A DNA stretch of 64,000 bases from Balanoglossus misakiensis. Lineage: Eukaryota > Hemichordata. The stretch's first letter is position 1, and every line of letters starts with the position of its first letter. Both the position numbers and the translations under genes were made by a program. Where the stretch lies: positions 9,300,001-9,364,000 of the forward strand of contig CM082581.2 of the NCBI GenBank assembly GCA_040954595.2. The letters are read 5' to 3'. Below the pieces are notes generated by a model that made no database searches, was not told the origin of the DNA, and saw only the letters and a program-made list of their open reading frames with translations. Shown piece by piece: positions 49,201-61,614 of this stretch.

Positions 49201-52200
49201 TAACCTCCATTACTCTGAGGCAATAAATCTGACAAGCTATTAAAATCAAAGCATCGAGTTTCACCTCTACAGATCATTTTTTCAGCACATAAAATCTCAA
49301 ATAGAAAGACCTGTCTCTAAAATATGATCACAGGCAATGTGAAGAGACATATTCCAACTTTTTGGTGTGTTTTTTCTAATGATAATATTTACGCAACATC
49401 AATAATTAAGTTAATGTTCATCTTTTCAGGTTGTCTCAAGCAAGGCTACAAATTGTCCAATGCAGTTCTGCCATGTTGATGGACCATCATCACTCATACT
49501 TAATTCTCTTTGTAATTTGAGATATCATTTTATGCTTTTAGCAGCTTGTTACAGATAAGAACTAATCCTGAAGTGAGCTTGTGAAAGATAGCATGGTGAT
49601 TGCACATTGTTTGTGCAAACTGATTGTGATTGATGGAGGCATTTGACGAAGTGATGCACCAGTCTATCTCTTTGTATCATGTCCTCACAGTTTTCACAGG
49701 GCGTTCAACTTTTCATATTGAAGCACAGAAAACTAAATGATCATTTGTTTAAAAAAAAAACGTGAAAGATTATGGTCCACTGCATGCAGTGAATATTGAA
49801 TATTTGTAGCCTTGCTGTAAATGTCGTCATGGTAACTACTGTGCTCAGCCTGCACATAAGTGCTTTGTAGAACAATCATGCTGTGGTTATTTTTTCACAG
49901 ACTTATTCAACTTATGTCCTGTGATTGTTTGAGTTGTGATTTCGTTCGGCCTTTTCCAGTGTTGTGGAGGTCAAATTTATCTTTTAAAAAATGAATTGGT
50001 GAATAGTTCTCCACACTGAGAGAAACTCAATCAAGATGTTGAATTGACTTGCAATTTTCAGAGTATAATCGTTAAATTGTAAATTCCGTCCAGGCGATGC
50101 ATATTAGTTCCCTGCCGTTTCAGATTAAAGATTTATCAACACCAGGCTCTGTATCTGATTTGACTGATTGGCGAAAATGTGAATGGCTGTGCAAATGTTG
50201 ATTCGCGGTCTGGGTCGGCTGAAAATGTGATTGTTTTCTGATTGTCTCCTCCACAGACTGGCCCGCACCCTGCAAGCTTGATAGCCTTACAGCAGATCTC
50301 AGAACTTTTGTTACCACACTCAAGATATAACCAGACCAGCACCGGGGGCGCGGCTCTAGGCAGAGGTAAGGAACATTTCCTGATAGGTTTTTTAATTCTG
50401 TGTGTTTTTGGTTTGTTGATTTCTGTCATGGATGATGGCCAAGTCCCATTCGCGTTTGCCTTCACCATCTAGTAAATTCTCTACGTTGCATTGTCCAATT
50501 TGTGTCGAACATCAAACAGGACTTGAAAACCAACCAACAATAAAAAAAATGTACAATCACACAGGTACCCCCCCCCCCCCATTGGCAAAACATTGATATT
50601 TTTTTTGTTTTAATGGCAGCTTGACATCATTGTCTTTTTCTTCACTTGAATAGGGTATTCAGCCGTCACCCCAATCGCTGACATCAGAGGTCTGGACTCA
50701 CAGAATTACACCAAGGGAGAGAAGATTGTACGCTGTAAACTAGCATCACTTTACAGGGTGCTGGATCTGCAGGGATGGACCCATTCCATCTACAATCATG
50801 TGTCTGTAAGTACTGTCGTTGTCTGTCTGTCTGTCTGCAATAGTCTTGGATACCTTGTGAAATGATCAAGTATTGCAATCCCTCATTATTTGTGCTTGGG
50901 TATGACCTTTCCGTTGTTATTTTTTTTCCACAGGTGCGCATTTCACACGAAGCTGACCACTTCCTCATTAATCCCTACGGATTACTGTATCATGAAATCT
51001 CAGCGTCAGGCCTCATCAAAGTCGACATGCAAGGCAACACAGTGGACCCGGGATCCACCAACTACCCAGCCAACAAGAACGGCTGGAGTCTACACGCTGC
51101 TATCCACTCCACCAGACCTGCTATCAAATGTATTATTGAGTTGCACACCCCTGCAGCTGCTGCTGTGAGTACTACTCCACCACCCCTCCTTGCAGCTTTG
51201 GTTCGACCCAGATTTGATTGGTCAATTTAGTAGTGTGTGTGGGAATCAGATTTTGACAAAAAAATTAATATATTAAAGGACTGAAACCTATGATTTAGGT
51301 TTCCTGGTTAACAGCCTGGACTAACTGTGAGTGTTTTCCTTGAACTAGATTTGCCAGTTCCACAATGTTTACAGTGATTTAGGCCTCTTAAGCAGTAAAA
51401 GTGACTGGTGACTTTCCTAAAATATCCACCAAAGATAAATACCGCGTGTCTGTGAAGATAAGGACAGTTTGAAATATCTCAGACTAGCATTCTTATTAGA
51501 TCCCTTGGATCCTTGGGAATTTAGACTATCCTTCAAACAGTGCCTTATTTGTCAGTGTATGCTGGTAAAAATACCAGGAATATAATTCTGCAAACCCCCT
51601 CCTCTCCCCATTGAAGTCAGACAATCATTGTGGGCACATAGTTACCCATAAGGAGATTTGAGATAGTCTAATCATTGAACTGAATGTCATGCCTGGCAGA
51701 CTCATCGGGCCACTTTCCTTCCTCTTAGCGACAGACTTGAAAACTCCTCGATGTAGTTCGGCAGCATGATGACTAATTGTGTGTTTGTTTGTTTGTTATC
51801 TCCACTGCTTCTGTACAGGTCTCGTGTATGAAGTGCGGATTGCTGAGATGTTGTGATGAGGCTTGTATACTGGGCGACATATCCTACCATGATTTCACAG
51901 GGATGATTGTGGACAAAAATGACAGAGATTCCATCACCAGAGCCCTTGGCCCCAACAACAAGGTCCTGATACAGCGTAACCATGGCATTCTTGTCTGTGG
52001 TGAAACCATAGAGGAAGCCTATTTCCTGGCACTTAACGCAATGACTGCCTGTGAGACACAGGTAAGGCCCAAAGCCATGGTGGTATTTTGGTGTGGGTGA
52101 CATATAAGAATGTAAAAGTGACAGTGAATGCAGTACATGGCCCACCTTTATTATTGTGAATGACAAAACACTAACAGTGGTATCTTTACATCTTCTCTGC

Positions 52201-55200
52201 AGATCAAATTGTTGACTTGTAGCAACGTCGAGAACTTGATCCTAGTGGACGAAGCCATGAGCAAGAAAGCTAAAGAAATTGCCGCGATAGGCATTCCCAA
52301 AACCGACGACAAACGTAAATGGCGGGTCGGGGAGCTGGAATTCGAAGCCATGATGAGGTGGTTGGATAACATGGTAAGTTGGTGCAATCAGGTAGTCATT
52401 CGTTTATCTTGGTCACACAAAGTGGATTGGCCAATTTCCCCAAAATTCAGAGTTCTAGATCTCCTGGCTAATATGTCCAGTCCTGTTGATCGAACTTCCA
52501 AGGTGACCGCCATGGTTTTTTGTTCCCCACAGGGCCACAGGACAGGCTACATCTACCACCAGCCACTGATCAAGACAGAAGACAAGAAGAAGTTCAGCGA
52601 CGTGATGACACCCCCTGCATCCACCTCGTTCACGTACGTGCACGAGGGAGATGTGGAGAGCAGCAAGTACGAACCCCCCATGAAGATGGCTCAGAGAAGA
52701 GCCGCCGGTGAGAAGACAAAATGGCTGACCACCCCAAACACATACACCAAAGTGGAAGTTACCATCAGTGAAGAGGGTGAAGGCAGCCCCAAAACTAAGA
52801 CTAAGGTGAGCCCTTCCTACATACACACACATACATACACATGTCTAATTCACTCCGTTTATCAGGTTGATTTATGTGATTTCTAGTGTGATAATCCAAC
52901 TGCCTTTTCTTTTCCTCAGTGGGTAACTGAAGAGGAGGCCACCAAGGGAGAATTAATTAAGATACAAGATCCACAGCAATTTGCTAAACAAGGAGAAGAT
53001 CCCAAAGAATTCAAGAAGAGACAAAAAGAGGTATACTGACAACACACCTGACCTTTGACCCAACAATTGTGACTTGCTTTATTCTAATAGGGCTTTTTTT
53101 GTTTCATTCTTTCGTTTCACTGTGAATGGTAACGGATATAAATATGCTTTTTGTCCAGATAAAACAAGACAGACGCGATGACAAGATCCATGCAGGACCC
53201 ATCTCCGAAGTCCTCCATGGAGTAGGTTACCCAGGCAGCAGATTACAGGTGAGATACACAGGCCATTGCTTTTGATATCATGCGTGATAATGGCCAGTTG
53301 AATTATCAAATAAACACACAAGAAGAAAATGGCTGCACCAGGAAGGAAACGCAAAAAAGAGAGACATTTTACTGAGCCCTCGTATAATTTGTACCAGACA
53401 GGAATCTTATGCACAGGAAGTAGTTTTATTTTGTTTTGCTGCTTTCAAAATAATTATCGTTTTGTTTTCAGCTACAGGTTTTTGCTGAATCCTTGGTTGG
53501 GAAGTTGGACCCCAATTTTTGTTTATGTTTTCCCTAACACAGCACTGTGGCGTCTGTAACTAACCCATCATGATTAGTTTTTTTGTTATTTTTTTTTTTT
53601 TTGATAATGGTGATATCACATTCACATGTTGATATCTTTCATAGATGGGAGGTCCCAAAGGCCTTTGATGTATATTCTGTTGTTTTGTGAAAGAATTCGA
53701 CTGTTGATGTTTTGGCAAAGCCAAGAATGTCACTATTGAATCTACAATCTGCAACGAACATGAAGTTGGTCCATTATGTCAGAAGAATTTGTTTTCTAAG
53801 ATGAAGTGTCTTTTCTGAGCTAAGATTTGACAAACATTGATGAAATATTTAGAATAAAATTAATGAAAACCTCTACCTGAAATGTGTCGGATTGGTTGAG
53901 ACGGTGAAAAGATGCTTGCTACACACAGCCTCCCTACTGTCAGGCTGCACCATTTCCTTCGCATTTTAAGGGGTAACAGGGTGGCATGTTGAGGTGCATT
54001 CTGTGTTAGAAAAATCAAGGCTGTGTGATCGAAGGGGTGTTTCACCTCTTTTGACATTGTTTTGGGTTGACCTTCATCGGAAAACGATAATTTTGTGCTG
54101 TTGCCTGAAACACAACTGTTAATTGTCCCGAGAAGGCCGCTCATCAGAAATGTGAAAAACCCAAAACAATGCAGACGACGGTGAATATAGAGCCCCCCTC
54201 CCGCGACAAATCATCTGAATTGGGTGAACTTTTTGTCACGGCCTGAGCATGAAGGAGTGACAGTTTATTTCTTTTTTCTCTCTTCTGTGCTAAGGATGCC
54301 CCCAAGTCAGATTCAAGGGATCTTTTGACCGATCTTAAGGTAGACTATAGTTATAACTTGCACTGTGTTATGAAAGTATCTGGTCTTTATTTTTAATTCA
54401 GGCACAACTCCCCCTCCTCTCATTGAAAATGTCATCAGTCTCACTCCAGCCTTGGTTTTCTGTCATCTTCATCTCACTAGTATTGTGTGGCTGTCGCTGT
54501 CAATGTGTGTTTGTGTTTTTTTTCTCGTCATTTTTCTCTTTCTTCCATTTTAGTTGCCGTTACCATGGTTTCGCCTGCATCAGTGCCGCCTCCTTTTGAC
54601 TGCATTTCATCAACGTCTTCAGCCATCATTTGATTTCATTTCTTTTAATTTACCCCTCTTTCTTTGCAGTATATTTTTCATGTAAATCCTGAAAATTCCT
54701 TTTTTTTAAACTGGTCAGCAAAATTGCAATAAATTAAGAGTGCAGCTAGTTAGGTCCATCAGAGAACTTCCATAAAGAAAATGACTCAATCAAATGTAAA
54801 CTTTCCCATGCAGTATATAATTTATCTCCATTTTTATGCTTTCAGTGCTGTAAAAGTAATTTTCAAATATTGTCTGGGATTCTCAGTAAGATTGGACAGG
54901 GGCTAATAAAGGACATCTTAATTTATGCTAAGGGATGGCCAAGCATTTCCAAGTTATTACTGTTTTTCATTCTCTGCAGCCTTCTCATGTTTGAACTTTC
55001 AATGGCCGAGTGTTTCCAAGCTACTCATGTTTGGTTACTTGTGTTTTCATTCTGTGTAGCCTTTTTCATCTGTGAACTTTAATTCAGCGGGGAAAATTTG
55101 CCAAAAGATGGCAGATTTCTCCCTTGTAATCTTCCTTTATCATGTACCGTCTCTTTGAGTGATATGTTTCAACTAAAAAATAAGTTTTTTTGTCCATTGT

Positions 55201-56173
55201 TGATTTGATGTCTGGAAAAAGATTATTTGAACCTTATTTGTTGTATATGTACATGGTACAGCTAGTACATGTACCATGACAGCTAACTACAGTCTTTCAT
55301 TCGCAGCTTTGATGGAGACGTGCTCACACTCGCAAGATTCGTAAATCTTTGTGTTTTATTTGTGTGTTTGCTTTGAGCAGGATGCCAAGTCTTCTGGGTC
55401 AGGTGACAATGTCCAGGCTGCATCCAAGGGTATTATTCAACGTGACTACCAGAAGGAAGCCATCGTGTACACCACCTACTCTCCAAACCCATTCGAAGGC
55501 ATGTCAGAGAAAGAAATCATAAAATACAAAGAAGAAGTTGCTAATAAGACCGGACAAGGTAATACATTGTCCCTCATTTCATCCTCCTTGCCCCCCCCCC
55601 CTCCCATGTATGACCAGTTTCTCCCAGGAAAAAGAGAATCTTTCTTGAAATGACTTTTACCGTCTATTCCTGCAGACTTGAGTGATATCCAGTTCCCCAC
55701 TGATGAGTTTGAAAAGGAAATGTCGAGCAAGGAAGATATCGTAACGGAAGAAACAACAGAAACAGTAACAAGGAAGGAAGGTATGTTTGAAACACTTGAG
55801 GGGAAACACACTTAGCAGTTTCCATATTTTTAGAACTACTTCCAAACTTTTCTTGAGCTTTCACATGTTGCACTTTTTGACCGGCAGTCATTTTTGTCTC
55901 TATCCCTGTATCTTAGGGGACCAAGAAATTGTAACCACGGTTACCACAGTCAAGAAGACCGTGATAGAGACGGACATTGACGCAGAGCCTGAGAAGGGAG
56001 GTGAGGAGAGTCGAACATCGACCCTGGAGCACGAAAAAGACGACAGCAGCAAGGAGTCCTCGCCGACCAAGGAGACATCGCCGAAAAAGAAGGACAAGAA
56101 GAAGAAAGGTTTCCGCACGCCATCATTCTTGAAGAAAAAGGACAAGAAAGGAAAAGGGGAAGAGGAGGAGTAG
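46198..56173 (+). CDS. ADD1: Adducin, full length (13 coding exons, 734 aa)
   Basis: Exons: 46198-46437, 50257-50365, 50654-50805, 50934-51164, 51819-52061, 52203-52373, 52533-52805, 52920-53030, 53159-53248, 54295-54339, 55381-55558, 55676-55780, 55917-56173. They sum to 2205 nt, with GT-AG introns and phase kept. Adducins cap actin barbed ends and recruit spectrin to the cortical cytoskeleton. Order: acidic N-terminus with the conserved PEYQRELIRPAV-like block, class II aldolase-like head (about 125-350), neck with the KWRVGELEFEAMMRWLDNMG block (about 360-383), variable acidic tail, and a MARCKS-related basic C-terminus at about 706-730. There, RTPSFLKK (716-723) matches the PKC site of human adducin, so S719 is the likely phosphoserine. 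Human alpha-adducin is 737 aa from memory. The metal-type HxH of the head reads E236-L-H238; NHG is kept at H299. The symbol is family-level; orthology to ADD1, ADD2 or ADD3 is not implied. Confidence 0.95.
46491..46613. promoter_or_regulatory. ATGGC (YY1-like) cluster in adducin intron 1
   Basis: AAAATGGCTGAC at 46491, repeated near 46521, AAAATGGCCGAC at about 46545, AAATGG at 46578, the reverse-strand GCCAT at 46592, and AAATGGCGAAC at 46607. Six matches to the AANATGGC core lie in about 125 bases, just downstream of the similar core at the start codon. Confidence 0.35.
49149..49160. repeat. Poly(dC) tract, 12 bases
   Basis: Uninterrupted C run in adducin intron 1. Confidence 0.9.
50568..50580. 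repeat. Poly(dC) tract, 13 bases
   Basis: Uninterrupted C run in adducin intron 2, about 70 bases before the exon 3 acceptor. Confidence 0.9.
50818..50836. repeat. (GTCT)n microsatellite
   Basis: Short tetranucleotide run just after the donor of adducin exon 3. Confidence 0.8.
53249..55380 (+). other. Adducin introns 9 and 10 flanking a 45-base exon
   Basis: These two introns surround the short exon 54295-54339 (DAPKSDSRDLLTDLK). The exon is a multiple of three, so inclusion or skipping would keep the frame. The remaining sequence is T-rich and AT-rich, with no other supported exon. A GTACATGT-type inverted repeat lies at 55252-55278. Confidence 0.6.
55252..55278. repeat. Short inverted repeat
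   Basis: CATGGTAC (55252-55259) pairs with GTACCATG (55271-55278) across an 11-base loop, about 100 bases before adducin exon 11. Confidence 0.6.
55591..55601. repeat. Poly(dC) tract, 11 bases
   Basis: Uninterrupted C run in the 117-base intron between adducin exons 11 and 12. Confidence 0.9.
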
Positions 56174-57544
56174 ACTATGTTAACTTGAATCAAACATATT
56201 TAGAAAGTCATAGTTGCCTAAATGTTGACAGAAAATTTTTTGAACAAATTTTTTCCTCTTCTGTATCTCATTTAAGATGATTCCTTATGTAGAATCCGGT
56301 ATTAGACAACATGAATTACGATTAATTGGGGGGAGAGAAAAAAAAATCTTGCTTGACAACTCAAAGTTCAAGGATGGAAGGGACTTAATGTGAAATTTCA
56401 ACTACATGACGTAAAAAGAAAAGAAAAAAAAGGATCATGTATTTCTTAGATGTAAACGCAAACTATGTACGTTGATTTGTCATGTGTTTTTATTCTGACA
56501 GATCTTACCCTTCGCGTCCTTATTGGCAATTTTAACAAACTAGTATGTATTAATGTATTTTTTATTTTTTATGAAGCTGTCAGTCCTATAGTTTGTGTAG
56601 ATACTATTTGTGTATTTGTAGCTCTTGTTTGTGGCTTCAAAAGTCATACTGTAGCATGGTGAACGTTCTCCTTTTATATAAGACCCAACGAATACCCTTT
56701 CTGTCAGAACTATAACTAGTGTGATCAATAGGGGGAAACGTTTTAATAACTGAGGTTGTGACTTATTTGTATTGTTTTGTTTTTTTCCAATTTTGCAGTT
56801 CCTTCGATGGTTTCCTTGAAACCAAGGGCTGCTTGGATTTCTTTGACATACAACAATCTAGCTCTTAATATCTGAAGGAGAACTAAAAGGAACACCTCAA
56901 TATTCTCTCTTAGCTATTGTGTTTAAGAAAATACCATAGTTGACACATTCTTCCAAAACAGGAATTTCTGTCTCTTAACTTTAGATTTACGGGTTTGTCT
57001 TGGCAGCAAGCAAACCTCTTTCTTTTTTTCCTTTTTGTATTTTTTGTCACCCCCCACTCCCACTGCTTGAAAAAAGAAAACCCGACTTTATACAGATTTC
57101 TCAGAAGGGGCAAGTATACACCGTTAAAATGTGAACAAATCATGAAATTTTAGTAAATGTAGCGAGAAACAAAAATTAGGCTAGTTTCTGGAAGTGAGGC
57201 CTTTACCCACAATGCTTTGCAGTAATGGGGGGGATTTAGACGCTACCTGCCCGACAGATAAGCGTTCGTAAACCTGCTCTTTTCTACTGCCACTAGGGTA
57301 AATGGTATAAAAATGGATCAACACCTACGTACTGATGATTGGAAATTTCTTAAGGAGTGATGCAAATATTTTTTGGGAGATTTTGTGATCAGCTATGTTG
57401 TAACTTTCTAGATGTATTTCAAGCAGTGTAATGTACATGTTTAGTGTAGAGAAACGTAGTCGACGTAATCGTAAAATGAAGAAAAATAACGTATATACCT
57501 TTACTGCTGAAAAAAAACCTACTTGTTGATGAGACCCATTATTT

Positions 57545-57576
57545 GGGGAAAGGGGAGATAGGGAAAGGGGGAAGGG
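57545..57576 (+). promoter_or_regulatory. G-quadruplex motif, adducin 3' region
   Basis: Five G runs of 4, 4, 3, 5 and 3 bases are separated by spacers of 3, 5, 3 and 2 purines. This satisfies G3+N1-7 four times over on the sense strand. Confidence 0.6.
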
Positions 57577-58716
57577 AAATGTGGTTTTTTGTCCTTAAAA
57601 AGTCTTCACTTGTCAATTTCACAAGACTGAATGGGTGATTTTCTATGTACTTGTCGTGTCAAACCATTATGTGTGTGTCGTTTACTCATATTGCACAGAA
57701 AACTGACCACATTGTCATCGAACTAGTCACCACCAGAGACAGAATGAAACTAGTTTGTGTTTTTTTTTTTTCGTTTCTAAATATTTTCATTCGTGTATAT
57801 AAATCTTGTAGCAGCGTAGATACAGTGAGACAGTACTGAAATCAGTCACTGCCAATTGAATCCCCCCTGGGTTAGTTTTTTTTTGTCTTGGAAGTTGTTG
57901 TCATAGCGACCATGCTCGGTTTGTTTTCAGTTGAATTTTGAATCTCCGTCAGCTTTGCCAACTGAATTCATGTGCATGGTAGCGGACTTTGTTGGGGGTT
58001 TTGCGCCGCTACCTTGCAGCATGGGTGTCCTTGAATGTTTCATTTTTCTTCTTCATGTGTCATACAAATGCGTGCTGGGTAGCTGCCAGGTGTGGTGTGT
58101 GTGGGCCGGGGGGGCTCCTTGCGAACGAGGCGATGTACTCGAAGGGAGATCCCCGTGCCTTCTTGGGACAAAGACAAAAACTAAACTGTAAATCCGGCAT
58201 ATCTTTGACAAGCAGCTTTCCACGTTTCTTGTATCTGCAAACGTTGAAGTTTTCGTATTTTAACTGCAGTTCACAGAAGCAATGGTGATGGTGAGTGTTT
58301 ATGTTAAAATAAGCACTTTGGGGACTGCCTCTTATCTTGAGACACATCCATGTGTATTTTTACACCACAACTTGTCAAAACCAAGATCACCTGAGCCATT
58401 GTCTCGTGGCTAAGAAGTTTCTCCCCGCAGTGTTTCCCTTCCCTTCTAACCATCCATTGATGAAGATCAATTGCGTTTCATTCTGCCTCTCTGTTTCCAT
58501 GACAATTGATGTAAGTTCCTATTGGCACATTTTTGGGCACAGTCAGAATTTGAGATATGGGCAAAGCATAATGTGTCAAACATTTCTGTTCGTAGTGTAG
58601 ATTGTGAATATTTTGTGGGTTTATATCCTACATCAGCAGCCATCTTGTAAAATAGATATTTTAATTCATGTACGTTTCTTTACATTTTAAGCCCAATTAG
58701 ATGTTTTTAGCCGGTT

Positions 58717-58730
58717 AATAAATAAATAAA
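58717..58730 (+). other. Three overlapping poly(A) signals
   Basis: AATAAATAAATAAA contains AATAAA at 58717, 58721 and 58725. This is the best candidate 3' end of the adducin transcript. Confidence 0.4.
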
Positions 58731-60500
58731 TTTGCTTGTTGACCATAGTGCAGAACCAAGAGTTTCGATTTTAATGCATTTTTCAGTACATTATTATAAC
58801 TAGTAACACCATGCATCAATGTTAATTAAATGGATGTTAATTTCTGCTGAGACGACGAACACATTAGACGAAATAAGTCATTAGCTTTGTAAGGTATAAA
58901 GCAGTACCCCTGATACTGCTCCACGAATTGGACTCGCCTTATGCTTGAAAGGGGGATGGATCATTCCATTCTGTGTGGCGCCAGGGGTGGACAGTGGAGG
59001 GAATGGCTGCTGAAATTTTACTTTTTTGTGAATTTATTAAAATGACGCGCTAACGGCACAGACATGTAGAAGAGGTACTGTGTAGTTGTATTGATGACCA
59101 TGCAGGATTTTCATGCTTTTTCTGATTCAGTTCACAAATAATTTTACAACCATTATCAACCATTTTAGGATTATAACTTAACCAAAAAAAATGCAGAAAA
59201 GTTTGTCTTGGAGTGACTGAAACGTGATGGATCGAAGACAGCTGCACCATCCGTAATTTTGTTATCATGGAGCAGAGGCAAAAATGTTCTAGGTCCTGTG
59301 TCAAATTTATAGATTCGCCTGTTTCCTTTAATACTTTCATGCAGTTGGTTGGGTTGTAGAGAGTGTACAAGACGAGATTTTGTACCCATAGGTTGACTTG
59401 CAGAGCCTACATGTGCGTTTTAGACCAGCGATCAACGTTTGTTGTCATGGAAATGTAACTTCCACTGTGATGACCACCTTAATTGTACTGATTGGGGTTT
59501 TGGTACTTAGGAACTGCCAGTCGCTTATGAAAACTGGCATTTTCAGTTCATTTGTATATCTTTACAAAAAAAAACTGAGGGACATCATTAACATAATTTT
59601 TTAGCACAAATGCCTAAGTACCAGGTATCTAGACAGTGTTAGATCAAGTCACTTTTCCCTGTAGGCAACCTTTACTCCAAGAATTCTGGGTAAATGCCAC
59701 CTTGGTGCCATAACTGTAGTTGATATGATTACCCATCATTCTTTTAAATTACCCATAGTTCCTTGGGGTCATGGATTCTCTGATCATGCCAAATGCTGTT
59801 ATACACAAGAGAATTTTTTTTAGTGACTATAAAAAATGACTTCCATCATTTGATTACTTATTTTATTCCTTTGTGGTACATTACCAGTAATGATATGTAT
59901 TTTAAATTTATTTCCGTTTTTTTTGTCATCATCATCTTCATTGCAACCATCATCAAAAATTTCCTGTCAGTTTTTCACTCTTAGAGTTAGGACACAGTCA
60001 CAAAATTTGCCGTAGTGAGGATGTAGTGATGTAATACCATACCAGCTGTTTGCCAGATTACGTCCAGCTAGCCATCACATCCATATGCCATGTGTGAACC
60101 AATAAAGGTGTACGTATGTACAGTGTAAAGTTTTGCGTCGGTTGTCTCTTCTTCCCTGGCCATCTTCCATGAAACAATGAAAACTGAACAGGAAAATTGT
60201 TGCTTGAGGGATAGCTCTCTTACATGTAGATTAGGGAAGCGTCCTTGAAGGACAGATTTTCCAGTGTGAAGTCTGAGTGAGAAGAGTAACATGACCAGTA
60301 CCGTTTTTCCTGTCTGTCACTAAAATCCTCCAAGTTTTCTGGCCTATGTCAATATATTACTGAGTGCCTTACTAAAGCCATGTACATGTATAGCGCCCCC
60401 ACAAAGCATTCTGTAGATTTCAATGGCGGCATCCATGCAAGCGACATTGCAAGGAAAGGCCGGAGACTTCGATACGTTGTGTGCCCTTTTATTTTGAGAA
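58731..60500. other. Intergenic, no supported gene
   Basis: Short unrecognised frames on both strands. The end of this stretch likely holds the promoter of the small Cys-rich gene. No TATA box is obvious. Confidence 0.45.
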
Positions 60501-60646
60501 AGAAAGTTGTGCAGGGGGTTTAATTGGGGAATGGTTCGTTTGAGGTGACATCAGTCAAATTAGAGGGACTGTTGCCTGGTCATAACCACTGGCACGCAAC
60601 CACACCAATCTCAGGGTACTGGACTTCATTGGCGATCGGATGCAAG

Positions 60647-61407
60647 ATGAAACGAATAGCAATCTACATACTGATACTGGTCCTTTTAGACTTATATCTA
60701 ATCATACATGGGAAAACATTTGAATTTCCACGATACAGCTATCGGAAAAAGCCTAAAACGGTGAGTGTTCCGCGCATTCTAGCCCACTCATGCGTGCATC
60801 ATACTCAGGCGTTTCGTTTTAATATAGACTTGAAGACCTGTCGATCGAGGGCGCTCCCCGCCCAATCCGGGGGGGGGGGGGGGGCACCTCGAGAGATGGA
60901 TTGCCCCAGCTAGAAGAATATTAAAATAAAATTGCTCTGATTTCATCTTGCAGGAGCGACGTTTTAAAGGTGAACGTGGCAGGTGCGAGAAGACAGCAGA
61001 GTGCTCAAATGTTCCTGCAGGGTTGATACGAACCAAATGCATACGGACTTGCATCTCACAGAAATGCTACAACGAGTTGTATTCCTTTGATGAGGTGAGA
61101 TACAAGTTTAATATGACTCTGGTCTTTTGCAGACACCCCCCAAACACACACACACTCACATACACAGTCCCCAGCAAACATGAAGTGAATTAACTGAAAC
61201 AGTGTGTGTCCATTAGACTGTCTCTAAGACTAATGGCAGCTGACTGTACTGAATACTTCACTGTGCGAGTAGAAGTTTCCCATGTACCATAACAGATGCT
61301 ATGCTTTGTCTCTCTTACAGTTGGAAGACGGTGAAATTGATATCAGACTGAACTCATTCAAAGGCTGTTGGACCCAGGAGTACAATGCCAAACAGAAGGA
61401 ACTATAA
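60647..61407 (+). CDS. Conserved small membrane-anchored protein with six cysteines (3 exons, 113 aa)
   Basis: Exons 60647-60760, 60954-61094 and 61321-61407, all phase 0 with GT-AG introns (GTGAGT, GTGAGA; CTTGCAG, CTTACAG). Seen: a hydrophobic N-terminal anchor or signal at residues 4-20, a basic stretch, then Cys at 49, 55, 67, 71, 76 and 101 and the block CYNELYSFDELEDGEIDIRL at 76-95. The anchor places the Cys-rich part in the ER lumen or outside, so disulfides are likely. I recall a similar CY...Y..D.LEEGE.D..R arrangement in small uncharacterised proteins of other eukaryotes including plants, but I cannot name the family and give no function. The frame is open further upstream to 60524, but Met at 60647 directly precedes the anchor and is preferred. 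A 16-base G run lies in intron 1. Confidence 0.82.
60869..60884. repeat. Poly(dG) tract, 16 bases
   Basis: Uninterrupted G run in intron 1 of the small Cys-rich gene. CTCGAGAGATG follows at 60888-60898. Confidence 0.9.
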
Positions 61408-61525
61408 AACGTACTGGCAAAAAATTTAAGTTGCCATGACAGCACACTATTGCTTCTTGTCTCTGGATTTCCGAAAGATATTTTATTACTGTATGATGGA
61501 AAGTGGTGCAATTTTACTCAATGAT

Positions 61526-61531
61526 AATAAA
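61526..61531 (+). other. Poly(A) signal of the small Cys-rich gene
   Basis: AATAAA about 120 bases after the stop codon on the same strand. Confidence 0.6.
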
Positions 61532-61598
61532 GAGTACTGATAATTCCTCTCAGGATATATGAATAGGCATCTTTGTTTATTTCTGTGACATAAATTTG

Positions 61599-61614
61599 CC
61601 CCCCCCCCCCCCCC
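61599..61614. repeat. Poly(dC) tract, 16 bases
   Basis: Uninterrupted C run just downstream of the small Cys-rich gene. CATCTCTCGAG follows at 61620-61630, the reverse complement of the 11-mer next to the G run at 60869-60884. Confidence 0.9.

Larger units (their letters stand above)
46438..50256 (+). other. Adducin intron 1
   Basis: 3.8 kb, donor GTATGT, acceptor CCACAG. It contains a cluster of ATGGC words near its start, annotated separately, and a 12-base C run at 49149-49160. A 94-codon frame at 48094-48378 has no recognisable features. No additional exon is needed, because exon 1 joins exon 2 in phase (VESQIK to TGPHPASLIALQQ), matching human adducin. Confidence 0.7.
56174..58730 (+). 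other. Probable 3' UTR of adducin
   Basis: No coding exon is supported. The sequence is A- and T-run rich and ends at three overlapping AATAAA hexamers at 58717-58730. This would give a 3' UTR of about 2.6 kb, assumed continuous. A G-quadruplex motif lies inside it. Confidence 0.4.
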
